Source of the DNA: Desulfatibacillaceae bacterium
GTDB lineage: Bacteria > Desulfobacterota > Desulfobacteria > Desulfobacterales > Desulfatibacillaceae
Direction of reading: 5' to 3'
DNA: 10,560 nt
NCBI GenBank assembly: GCA_030018745.1
Contig: JASEHB010000046.1
Location: forward strand, 1 to 10,560
Shown: in pieces, positions 1 through 6,405 of the stretch
How the letters are laid out: every line of letters begins with the position of its first letter
How positions within the stretch are numbered: the first letter of the stretch is position 1
The notes under the pieces: generated by a model
Databases searched by the model: none
What the model saw: the letters and a program-made list of their open reading frames with translations, nothing else
What the model was told of the DNA's origin: nothing
Program-made: the position numbers and the translations under genes

Positions 1-2365
1 CGCTGACCATGTTGAACTGAACATGATCCAGCCCCAGATCCGCCCAGGTGCGGATGTATGCCTTCCAGAGCTGATAGCCCTTTTCGCCTGCAAGCTGGGT
101 GGGGGAAAGGCGCTGGTTCAAGAGAAATGCCCTGCCGTCTCCCACATGGTCTATCTTGCCGCAGGACTTCAACACCGCAGTGGGGCCTTTTTTATCCAGG
201 CCGGGGCCGGGCGAGATGCCTCCGTCATAGAGGGCGTCCCCCAAACGGCGGCCATTGGGCAGCGCGCCCACCACATTGGCGTAATGTATGTTGCCGGAGA
301 CATTTTCCGGCAGAAGCGGCCAGTTGTTGCCGCTTGGACATTTGAGCTGGTGAGAGAACTTTGCCACCTCGCGCAGCGCCCAGAGCATGATGTTGTCAAC
401 AAAGTCATCATCATTGCCCCATTTGGGAGCGTCTTTGACAAATGCCAGGCGCATCTGCTCATAGCCTTCCCAGTTGGCATCCAGGGCATTGCAAAGCTCT
501 TCCATTGTGTAGAGCTTTTCGTCGAACACAAGCTTTTTCACCGCTGCAAGGCTGTCTGCATTCTCCACCCAGGTGAAGCCCGTTATCCAGGCATTGCCCC
601 GCTCAATGGAGGGGTCGCACACATCCTTGCCTGTTTCTATGGAGCGCCGGGATATGGCCGAGAGATAGGGCCTGGGGGTTATTCTGTGGCCGATTATGCG
701 CCCGTGGTTGACTGCGCGCACCAGCAGGCTGAATATGGCCTTCATCTGGGCCACCCAGGCATCTTTAACTTCCTCAAAGCTTGTCATCTTGCGCGGGTCG
801 GCTGTGCGCGCGCCTATCTGGGTGTTGAACTGGCGGTCATAGCCCTGGGTGAAAACATATTCCACAATTTTGGCGCAGTTGGCTGTGGCGCTTGCCATGC
901 GCATTGGCTGGAAGCCGTTTTTTGTGGCCGGGGCCGGACTCATGCAGGCCTGATGCACCCAGGTGCGGGCTTCCTTTAAGGGATGCCCGTGCCAATGCAT
1001 GGCGTTGTGCACCAATACAGGGTCGTTGCGGATGGATGGGTAGCCAAGCCCGTGACGGATGCACTCAAAAACCTCGCGCATGACATCATCTTTGACTTTG
1101 GGATGCCAGCGGAAGGCAAAAGTCGGGTTTGCAACGCGCACAAGGCGGGCTGCGCGCAAAAGGGCAATGGTCATGCCGTTGCAGGCATCGGACCCGTCCT
1201 GCTTCACGCCGCCAAGTGTCCACACCCAGGTTCCGTCAATCCCCTGGAGGCCTTCCTTTGTCCAGCGGGGCTTGTACTGGCCAACTTCTGCGGCCCGGAT
1301 GAGAAATTCCCCCACAAGGTCAAGAGCTTGCTCTTCGGTGAGGGTCTTGTCCTGGTTAACATCCTTTTCATAGTAGGGGCCGTGGTAGTAGTCGGGCCTC
1401 AAGGGCCATGCGCCTTCAACAGCCTCGGTGCGCGAAAAGAGCTGGATGAAAAGGTCATACTGGAGAGATTCCTGCAAGTTTCTTGGTGCGTGTGCCGGAA
1501 CCTGCTCGCAGGTCTGGGCTATGCGGATAAGCTCTTCCTTGCGCTTGGGGTCGGATTCGTAATGCTCGGCCAGGGTGCGGGCAAGCCTTGCATAGCGCTG
1601 GGCATGGCGCAGAGTGGCCTCAAGGATTATTTTCATTCCCTCCCAGTTGTTGACCTTGTCGTAGAGAGCGTCCAGGTCCGGCGTGGGTGTTTGGGAGTGA
1701 ATTTTTTCGTCATAGGCATCAATATTTTCGTTAATCATCTTCAGGCAGTCGGCAAAGCCGGTTCTGCCGTTGAAAAGGAACTCGAAATCCTTGCCCGAAT
1801 ATCCGCCCCTGGTGGAGGCGATTCCCCATCCCACCGCGCCGGTGAAGATCTTCATCATGTCTTCCAGGTCATTGTGGGGCATAAGCCGGGACTGATCCGT
1901 GCGGCCTGCCCAGAAATCGCATATCTGGCCCACAATTTTGGTGTTCTCCTCCACAGGGTCGGGAATTGCCGTGGAATCGTTGTAGATCTCCTCATTGAGC
2001 ATCTCGCCCATGGTGGGGTCCCAGCCCAGGGTGTTGGGGGTGGAGCCGACATAACCCACAAGCTGGGCGTGATCCGTGATGAAAATGGTCTTGTTGTCCA
2101 GGTAATGGGCAAGCCGCCTTGCAATGCGTATGGCTTCAGGTTCAGGGAACTTCATGGACTCCTTTTCCGCTTCCATGGAAAGCCGCCCCATTTCCACATC
2201 CACCTTCACACCGGGGTTGTAGAGGCCGCCCACAGCCCCCTTTTTCCAGATGGCCTTGCGAAGGTAGTCCAGCCGCTTGCTGCGCTTGCGCTCTGCGACC
2301 CACCACCACTGCTGGCCCTGCTCAAGTTGTTCAATGCTTGTGCTTCTGGCTGTTTGTGAATCCAT
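1..2365 (-). CDS. Second X-succinate synthase-type glycyl radical catalytic subunit (GRE2), 3' end beyond the window
   Basis: The open frame runs 788 codons from ATG at 2365 to the left edge without a stop. The ATG follows AAGGAGG with 7-nt spacing, and the N-terminus aligns with GRE1 (conserved EQLEQ and WWW blocks). The protein is homologous to GRE1 along its whole length. The thiyl cysteine is C474 in QACMSP. R489, 15 residues later, matches the spacing of the fumarate-binding arginine of BssA. The blocks FECIRHGL and PKWGNDD, targets of common assA/bssA environmental primers, are present. The frame stops at FNMVS, about 47 codons before the end expected from GRE1, so the glycyl radical motif should lie just outside. 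Compared with GRE1, the loop after the catalytic Cys reads CMSPAPATKNG instead of CMSPCPTTKHG, and the first 200 residues are much more divergent than the last 90. It is probably a hydrocarbon-fumarate adding enzyme with a different substrate. The class is secure, the substrate unknown. Confidence 0.93.
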   Translation of the reverse strand, partial: MDSQTARSTSIEQLEQGQQWWWVAERKRSKRLDYLRKAIWKKGAVGGLYNPGVKVDVEMGRLSMEAEKESMKFPEPEAIRIARRLAHYLDNKTIFITDHAQLVGYVGSTPNTLGWDPTMGEMLNEEIYNDSTAIPDPVEENTKIVGQICDFWAGRTDQSRLMPHNDLEDMMKIFTGAVGWGIASTRGGYSGKDFEFLFNGRTGFADCLKMINENIDAYDEKIHSQTPTPDLDALYDKVNNWEGMKIILEATLRHAQRYARLARTLAEHYESDPKRKEELIRIAQTCEQVPAHAPRNLQESLQYDLFIQLFSRTEAVEGAWPLRPDYYHGPYYEKDVNQDKTLTEEQALDLVGEFLIRAAEVGQYKPRWTKEGLQGIDGTWVWTLGGVKQDGSDACNGMTIALLRAARLVRVANPTFAFRWHPKVKDDVMREVFECIRHGLGYPSIRNDPVLVHNAMHWHGHPLKEARTWVHQACMSPAPATKNGFQPMRMASATANCAKIVEYVFTQGYDRQFNTQIGARTADPRKMTSFEEVKDAWVAQMKAIFSLLVRAVNHGRIIGHRITPRPYLSAISRRSIETGKDVCDPSIERGNAWITGFTWVENADSLAAVKKLVFDEKLYTMEELCNALDANWEGYEQMRLAFVKDAPKWGNDDDFVDNIMLWALREVAKFSHQLKCPSGNNWPLLPENVSGNIHYANVVGALPNGRRLGDALYDGGISPGPGLDKKGPTAVLKSCGKIDHVGDGRAFLLNQRLSPTQLAGEKGYQLWKAYIRTWADLGLDHVQFNMVS

Positions 2366-2474
2366 GCCGCCACCTCCTTAATTTACGCCCTTGTTTGGCG
2401 GAATCCAATCCTTTGCCGTGGATTGCGCCCGCCCCCCCTGAAAATTTATGCAACAAGCCGCCACACTTAAAATT

Positions 2475-2639
2475 TCATGAGTCGGAAAATTCCGCTGAAT
2501 CAGCAGGAATATCATCCTCCGCGTTTACGGGCCGGACCTTGTAATAGGCCTGACGAGGGTCCACCACTCTTTCCACATAGTCGCCGCGTTGGGGATTTTC
2601 CTGATAAGGAAAAAAATTTTCAGATTCCTTGTACTTCAT
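2475..2639 (-). CDS. Small cysteine-free conserved protein, copy 2 (54 aa), probable accessory subunit of GRE2
   Basis: A 54-codon ORF starts at ATG 2639 with an AGGAGG Shine-Dalgarno 6 nt upstream and ends with TGA. It begins MKYKESENFFP and carries a central block with NPQRGD, VERVVDPRQAYYKV and PVNAEDD, then an acidic tail. It has no cysteine, no signal peptide and no membrane segment. It matches the 54-aa protein at 6149-6313 at about 42 of 54 positions, and each copy is the gene directly before a glycyl radical subunit. Conservation of length, sequence and position in two copies is the main evidence that it is a real gene. It probably binds the catalytic subunit, by position like MasC/BssC-type subunits of fumarate-adding enzymes. 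It lacks the cysteines of the Fe-S BssC subunit, so that equivalence is uncertain. It lies 109 nt before GRE2. Confidence 0.88.
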   Translation of the reverse strand: MKYKESENFFPYQENPQRGDYVERVVDPRQAYYKVRPVNAEDDIPADSAEFSDS

Positions 2640-2651
2640 GGCCTTCCTCCT

Positions 2652-2786
2652 GTCTGGGGTTTAAAACGGATGAATTAAAATAATGACACATCATTCCGTT
2701 TCTCTGTTCAACCAAAGCTCTATTTTTTAAGCCTTAAAAAACCTTCTTCAACAAGCTGACAGACAGCTTGAAAAGCAACCCCAGAC
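2652..2786 (-). promoter_or_regulatory. Candidate structured RNA leader (closing helix plus three internal hairpins) ahead of the 54-aa/GRE2 genes
   Basis: Read as minus-strand RNA, GUCUGGGGUU (2786-2777) pairs perfectly over 10 bp with AACCCCAGAC (2661-2652). Enclosed between these arms are three hairpins. The first is CAAGCUG/CAGCUUG with a 5-nt loop (2770-2752). The second is UUUUUUAA/UUAAAAAA with a 3-nt loop (2741-2723). The third is an imperfect stem AAACGGA(A)UGA/UCAUCCGUUU (2701-2664). The 3' arm of the closing helix ends directly before the AGGAGG of the 54-aa gene. This arrangement, a multi-helix junction next to a ribosome binding site, resembles riboswitches or protein-binding leaders. 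I recognise no known riboswitch consensus. The pairing is visible, the regulatory role is inferred. Confidence 0.45.
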
Positions 2787-2868
2787 TGGAAGAGGAAGAG
2801 AGAATGCCGGAAGTTCAGATGCAACAGGAGCGCTTCACTCCTTGAGGTAAGCATGACAAGCCTGTCCT

Positions 2869-2894
2869 GCCCCGGTTTTGCCGGAAACCGGGGC
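2869..2894 (-). repeat. Perfect 10-bp GC-rich hairpin in the leader region
   Basis: GCCCCGGTTT (2869-2878) and AAACCGGGGC (2885-2894) form a perfect 10-bp stem with a 6-nt loop. No run of T follows on either strand, so it does not look like an intrinsic terminator. It lies between the hairpin at 2942-2972 and the junction at 2652-2786, and would be part of the same untranslated leader. Likely roles are RNA stability or processing. Confidence 0.6.
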
Positions 2895-2941
2895 AACCCC
2901 TATGCACCGCCTTCATGCTCCAGGGTGTTGTGCGCGGCAGC

Positions 2942-2972
2942 CCGGACGCCGGTTAAAACTTCCGGCGTCCGG
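2942..2972 (-). repeat. Perfect 11-bp GC-rich hairpin at the expected 5' end of the GRE2-module transcript
   Basis: CCGGACGCCGG (2942-2952) and CCGGCGTCCGG (2962-2972) pair perfectly over 11 bp with a 9-nt AT-rich loop. It starts only 4 nt downstream of the candidate -10 element at 2977-2982. A transcript from that promoter would therefore begin at or inside this stem, a position where hairpins can protect mRNA 5' ends. As DNA the palindrome could equally be an operator covering the start site. No T tract follows, so a terminator is unlikely. Confidence 0.6.
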
Positions 2973-2976
2973 TAAT

Positions 2977-3006
2977 ATTCTACCGCAATCTTTCTTCATG
3001 CCGCAA
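2977..3006 (-). promoter_or_regulatory. Candidate sigma70-type promoter for the 54-aa/GRE2 module
   Basis: On the minus strand, TTGCGG (3006-3001) is followed after 18 nt by TAGAAT (2982-2977), which matches the TATAAT -10 consensus at five of six positions. The -35 match is modest (TTG conserved). It sits in the 409-nt gap between the 74-aa gene and the second 54-aa gene, where a separate transcription start for the GRE2 module would be expected. A start near 2970 would give a leader of roughly 330 nt. This is sequence resemblance only. Confidence 0.35.
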
Positions 3007-3048
3007 CCCGGAGCGCAATTTTTTGTGGCATGTAAGGCTGGTATTTCC

Positions 3049-3273
3049 TTAACTGGCAGCATCCTCTGCCAGGCCTTCAATACCGGCAGACTTGCCCCAG
3101 GGGGCCTCGCCGGGGCCTACCTTCTGGGTGGCTTCGCCTGCAAGCTCGTCTGTGGCAAGCCACGCCTGGCACTGGGGGCACTGGCGCAGGCTTATGGATG
3201 CGTCAATCCTGGCGTTGTACAGGTACCTAAACTTCTCAACCGGGGCTTCAAAACTGCATTCCGTGCACTTCAT
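3049..3273 (-). CDS. Small CxxC-x25-CPxC metal-binding protein (74 aa), candidate small subunit of the synthase
   Basis: ATG at 3273 is preceded by a strong AAAGGAGG. The protein begins MKCTECSFEAP and has four cysteines, C3, C6, C32 and C35, in a CxxC-x25-CPQC pattern that could hold zinc or a [4Fe-4S] cluster. A Gly/Pro-rich, acidic C-terminal tail follows. It resembles the 86-aa protein at 8817-9077, with identical cysteine spacing and shared AP, EFRHL/KFRYL and RQCP blocks. It lies 237 nt downstream of GRE1, the place taken by bssB or masE in related operons. BSS small subunits are Fe-S proteins that cover the catalytic subunit, so a BssB/MasE-type subunit is the best guess. A free zinc-ribbon protein cannot be excluded. 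The next gene is 409 nt away. Confidence 0.85.
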   Translation of the reverse strand: MKCTECSFEAPVEKFRYLYNARIDASISLRQCPQCQAWLATDELAGEATQKVGPGEAPWGKSAGIEGLAEDAAS

Positions 3274-3427
3274 GGGCTTTTGCCTCCTTTGTTTTGGCGC
3301 AGGCCTGATTGCCTTTTTCGCCTGGTTTTAATTAAACCGCATCAGGACCTGCAAAAAGCGGAGCCTGTTTATTTTCTGTGCGCAGGGAGGGCCTTTCCTT
3401 AAATTCCCCCTTCGGTGAAGAAGCTCT

Positions 3428-3475
3428 CTTTGGAAAAAGCCAAAGGTTTCCTTTGTTAAAAATCCCCCTTTTAAC
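3428..3475 (-). repeat. Cluster of three short, partly exclusive hairpins between GRE1 and the 74-aa gene
   Basis: In plus-strand coordinates CTTTGG/CCAAAG (3428-3433, 3440-3445), CAAAGG/CCTTTG (3441-3446, 3450-3455) and GTTAAAA/TTTTAAC (3455-3461, 3469-3475) can each form a stem. The first two share bases 3441-3445, so only one can form at a time. They lie in the 237-nt spacer after the GRE1 stop. No stem is followed by a T tract on the transcribed strand. They may affect RNA processing or subunit ratio, but stems of 6-7 bp are weak evidence. Confidence 0.3.
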
Positions 3476-3510
3476 AGCAGAAAAAGCCTCTCCCTGCACA
3501 CTTTTGCTCC

Positions 3511-6009
3511 TTAAATGCCCTGAACGGTTCTCTGGATGATATTGTCCTGGGTCTTTCTTGATATGTCCACAAAATGCGCGGAATAACCGGCCACGCGCAC
3601 GATGACCTCCTGGTACTTTTCCGGATCCTTCTGGGCTGCCCGGAGTGTTTCATCGCTCACCATGTTGAACTGCACATGGTCCAGCCCCAGATCCGCCCAG
3701 GTACGGATGTATGCCTTCCACAACTGATAGCCCTTTTCGCCCGCAAGCTGGCTGGGGGAAAGGCGCTGGTTTAACAGAAACGCCCTGCCGTCTCCCACAT
3801 GGTCTATCTTGCCGCAGGACTTTAAAACCGCAGACGGGCCTTTTTTGTCCAGGCCGGGTCCAGGCGAGATGCCTCCGTCATAGAGGGCATCCCCCAAACG
3901 GCGGCCGTTTGGCAGGGCGCCCACAATGGATGAGTAATGGATGTTGCCGGAGACATTTTCCGGCAGAAGCGGCCAGGAGTTGCCGCTGGGGCATTTTATT
4001 TCCCTGCTGTGCTTGGCGACCTCCTGAAGGCAGCGAACCATTATTCCGTCCACAAAGTCATCATCATTGCCCCACTTGGGAGCATCATTTACAAAGTCGC
4101 GGCGCATCTGCTCATAGCCGTTCCAGTTGTTTTCCAGGGCATTGAGCAGGTCATCCATTGTGTAGCGCTTTTCGTCAAACACAAGCTTCTTTACCGCAGC
4201 CAGGCTGTCGGCGTTTTCCACCCAGGTGAAGCCCGTTACCCAGCAGTTGCCCCTATCACCCACAGGGCTTACCACATCCAGGCCCGATTCCACGGCCCGC
4301 TCGGAAATGGCCGAGAGGAAGGGCCGCCCGTAGAACTCCGGGTCCTTGTAACGGCCAAGGTTGACCGTGCGCACCAGGGTGTTGATGAGCCACTTCATCT
4401 GGGTTGTCCAGGCGGCAAAAAGCTCGTCAAAGGTCTTGAACTTGCGTGCGTCTCCTGTCTTTGGCCCCATCTGCATCTGCACCACATGGTCGTAGCCGTT
4501 GTGCAGGGCATATTCCACCATTTTGGCGCAGTTGGCTGTGGCGCTTGCCATGCGCATGGGCTGAACCCCGTGCTTTGTTGTGGGGCAGGGGCTCATGCAG
4601 GCCTGATGCACCCAGGTGCGGGCTTCCTCAAGCGGGTGTCCGTGCCAGTGCATGGCGTTCTGGATTAAAAGAGGATCGTTGCGGATTGAAGGATAACCAA
4701 GTCCGTGGCGGATGCACTCAAAAACCTCGCGCATGACTTCATCTCTGACCTTGGGATGCCAGCGGAAGCCGAAGGTGGGGTTTGCCACCCGCACCAGCCG
4801 GGCTGCCTGGAGGAATGCCAGGGTAAGATCGTTGCATGCGTCCGAGCCGTCCTTGTTCACGCCGCCCAGGGTCCACACCCAGGTGCCGGTGATGCCCTGG
4901 AGACCCTCGCGCGCCCAGCGGGGGCCAAAGCCGCCCACCTCGTAGGCCCTGATCATGAACTCGCCTACCAGATCAAGGGCCTCTTCGCGGGTTATGTTCT
5001 TTTCCTTTATGACATCCTTTTCGTACATGGGCCAGTGGTAGTAATCGGGCCGGGCCGGCCATGCGCCCTCGTGGGCCTCAAGGCGGGCAAGAATCTGCAC
5101 GAAATGGTCGTACTGCAAAGACTCCTGAAAGGTTGAAGGAGCTTTTGCCGGTACATTCTCGCAGGTCTGGGCCAGGCGCAGCAGCTCTTCCTTGCGCTTG
5201 GGGTCTGTCTCGTAATGCTCGGCCAGAATGCGGGCCAGCCGCGCATAGCGCCTTGCATAGGCTATGGCCGCATTAAGCATTATTTTCATGGCGTCCCAGT
5301 TCTGAATCCTGTCGTAAACAGGCAGGATTTCAGGGCCGGGATTGCCCATGGTGAGATCCTCGGCCTTTTCGATGCTCTGGTCAATAAGGTCAAGGATGTC
5401 TTCAAAACCATGCCTTTGGGCGAACATGAACTCATAGTCCTTGCCAGAATAGCCATAAGCTGAAGTTGGCGCACCCCAGCCGATGGCTCCGGAAAGAAAC
5501 TTCACCGCATCTTCCGGGTCCAGAACGCGGGCAAGCTTGTCAACAGCCGTGTTGCCCGCCCAGTAGGCGTTGAGGTCCGCCACCCTTTTAAGGGAGGCCT
5601 GCTCCGGCTCTGGCATGACGCCAGGCTCGTTGTAAAGCTCCTCGTTTACCATTGTTGCCCCGTCCACGCGCCAGGCCAGAGTGTGGGGCAGGGTTCCCAT
5701 GTACCCCACCAACTGGGCGTGATCGGTGATGAATATGGGCATGTTCTCAAGAACATGGGCCATTGACTTGGCCCTGCGGAGCATGGGCGGATCGTAGCGC
5801 CAGAAATTCCACATGTTGGTAAAAAGCTGCGGGATTTCCAGATCCACCTTGATTCCAGGTGCGTAGTTGCCGCCAAGCGCACCCTTTTTCCAGACCGCCT
5901 TGCGCAGATAGTCCAGGCGCTTGGAGCGCTTTTTCTCGGCTATCCACCACCATTCCTGTTTCTGCTCCAACTCTTGCGTGCTTGTGTCTTTTGCTGGTTG
6001 CGCTGCCAT
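3511..6009 (-). CDS. X-succinate synthase-type glycyl radical enzyme, catalytic subunit (GRE1; AssA/BssA/MasD-like), complete
   Basis: This 832-residue protein is slightly shorter than BssA (about 860). It should catalyse radical addition of a hydrocarbon to fumarate, giving a substituted succinate, in the cytoplasm. The C-terminal glycyl radical motif RVAGYSAHF carries G808. The thiyl cysteine is C471 in QACMSPCPTTKHG. R486 lies 15 residues later, the spacing of Cys493 and the fumarate-binding Arg508 of BssA. FECIRHGL and PKWGNDD, used for assA/bssA primers, are present, as is a conserved WWW near residue 20. W590 and F594 fall at about the positions of BssA pocket residues W613 and I617, so the pocket differs from toluene-type enzymes. 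The start is ATG 6009 with an AAGGAG site, and TAA at 3511 ends it. It follows the 122-aa and 54-aa genes, with the activases further upstream. It is not a pyruvate formate-lyase or choline lyase: sequence blocks and small partners fit the fumarate adders. The hydrocarbon is unknown. Confidence 0.96.
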   Translation of the reverse strand: MAAQPAKDTSTQELEQKQEWWWIAEKKRSKRLDYLRKAVWKKGALGGNYAPGIKVDLEIPQLFTNMWNFWRYDPPMLRRAKSMAHVLENMPIFITDHAQLVGYMGTLPHTLAWRVDGATMVNEELYNEPGVMPEPEQASLKRVADLNAYWAGNTAVDKLARVLDPEDAVKFLSGAIGWGAPTSAYGYSGKDYEFMFAQRHGFEDILDLIDQSIEKAEDLTMGNPGPEILPVYDRIQNWDAMKIMLNAAIAYARRYARLARILAEHYETDPKRKEELLRLAQTCENVPAKAPSTFQESLQYDHFVQILARLEAHEGAWPARPDYYHWPMYEKDVIKEKNITREEALDLVGEFMIRAYEVGGFGPRWAREGLQGITGTWVWTLGGVNKDGSDACNDLTLAFLQAARLVRVANPTFGFRWHPKVRDEVMREVFECIRHGLGYPSIRNDPLLIQNAMHWHGHPLEEARTWVHQACMSPCPTTKHGVQPMRMASATANCAKMVEYALHNGYDHVVQMQMGPKTGDARKFKTFDELFAAWTTQMKWLINTLVRTVNLGRYKDPEFYGRPFLSAISERAVESGLDVVSPVGDRGNCWVTGFTWVENADSLAAVKKLVFDEKRYTMDDLLNALENNWNGYEQMRRDFVNDAPKWGNDDDFVDGIMVRCLQEVAKHSREIKCPSGNSWPLLPENVSGNIHYSSIVGALPNGRRLGDALYDGGISPGPGLDKKGPSAVLKSCGKIDHVGDGRAFLLNQRLSPSQLAGEKGYQLWKAYIRTWADLGLDHVQFNMVSDETLRAAQKDPEKYQEVIVRVAGYSAHFVDISRKTQDNIIQRTVQGI

Positions 6010-6148
6010 TTTTTATTCTCCTTGAAAGAATGTCCTGCCTGGTTTCCCCCCTGGCGAACAATCCGGTTTTTAGATGTTTCCCCCTGCTTTGCCTGCCTTT
6101 TGCTTCTGGTGCTTCCCCCTTTGAGTCATTTTTTTGCCTGTTATTGCT
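6010..6148 (-). other. 139-nt spacer before GRE1 with three evenly spaced G tracts
   Basis: Between the 54-aa gene and GRE1 the transcribed strand carries three GGGGGAA-type tracts. The corresponding C runs on the plus strand are 6115-6119, 6080-6084 and 6046-6051, with starts 34-35 nt apart. The last lies about 37 nt before the GRE1 start codon. No gene, promoter or terminator is evident. The even spacing could be chance, since runs of five G also occur in coding parts of the window. Confidence 0.3.
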
Positions 6149-6313
6149 CTACTTGCCTGCAAATTCCGCTGCGTCTGCCGGAATTTCATCGTCTGCGTTC
6201 ACGGGCTTTACCTTGTAATAGGCCTGGCGCGGGTCCACCACGCGCTCTACGAAGTCTCCCCTCTGGGGATTGTCTGAATGAGGGAAAAAGTTTTTTGACT
6301 CTTTGTACTTCAT
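6149..6313 (-). CDS. Small cysteine-free conserved protein, copy 1 (54 aa), probable accessory subunit of GRE1
   Basis: ATG at 6313 is preceded by AAAGGAGG with 9-nt spacing, and TAG ends the frame at 6149. The 54-residue product begins MKYKESKNFFP and contains NPQRGD, VERVVDPRQAYYKV and PVNADDE, then an acidic tail. It has no cysteine and no membrane segment. It is a paralogue of the product of 2475-2639 (12 differences in 54). Most changes are conservative, such as F/Y, D/E and K/R, a sign of selection on the protein. It lies 139 nt before GRE1 and 92 nt after the 122-aa gene. Position suggests a structural or stabilising subunit of the synthase, corresponding to the gene directly before masD/bssA in related operons. 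I do not recognise the sequence as a characterised family. Confidence 0.9.
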   Translation of the reverse strand: MKYKESKNFFPHSDNPQRGDFVERVVDPRQAYYKVKPVNADDEIPADAAEFAGK

Positions 6314-6337
6314 GGCGAAAAACCTCCTTTCCTGTTG

Positions 6338-6372
6338 TGCGGGCCGGGATTTTAAGGCCCCTGTTGCCCGCA
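6338..6372 (-). repeat. Hairpin just before the ribosome binding site of the first 54-aa gene
   Basis: TGCGGGC (6338-6344) and GCCCGCA (6366-6372) form a perfect 7-bp GC-rich stem around a 21-nt loop. An alternative GGGCC/GGCCC pairing inside would compete with it. On the transcript the stem ends about 10 nt before the AAAGGAGG of the 54-aa gene. It is unrelated in sequence to the structure before the second copy. Possible roles are control of translation or RNA processing between the 122-aa and 54-aa cistrons. Confidence 0.4.
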
Positions 6373-6405
6373 GTTTCGGGTTTTGCCTGCTTATTTAGAA
6401 TGCTG

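Noticed and set aside
23..2359. Long plus-strand open frames (318 and 458 codons) opposite GRE2
   Set aside because: They are antisense to a recognised enzyme whose minus frame is conserved with GRE1. Their translations show no family motifs, and they follow from codon bias in the real gene.
2869..2972. The two GC-rich hairpins as intrinsic terminators
   Set aside because: No T tract follows either stem on either strand.
2787..3000. Possible tiny minus-strand genes of 28 and 33 codons in the 409-nt gap
   Set aside because: Their ATGs lack correctly spaced ribosome sites, they run through the hairpins, and the translations look random.
2640..3048. Sigma54 promoter, which often drives catabolic operons
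   Set aside because: I looked for GG-N10-GC with the usual flanks on the minus strand and found no convincing match.
2878..3402. Plus-strand 174-codon frame across the non-coding gap and the 74-aa gene
   Set aside because: Runs through the hairpins and antisense to the 74-aa gene, whose cysteine motif, ribosome site and paralogue make the minus strand the coding one.
3937..5463. Plus-strand open frames opposite GRE1 (for example 243 and 143 codons)
   Set aside because: Antisense to the complete GRE1 gene, no ribosome binding sites of note and no recognisable domains.
3511..6009. GRE1 as pyruvate formate-lyase, glycerol dehydratase or choline lyase
   Set aside because: The CMSP thiyl context, Arg at +15, PKWGNDD block and multiple small partner genes fit fumarate-adding enzymes, and no PFL-type Cys-Cys pair is present.
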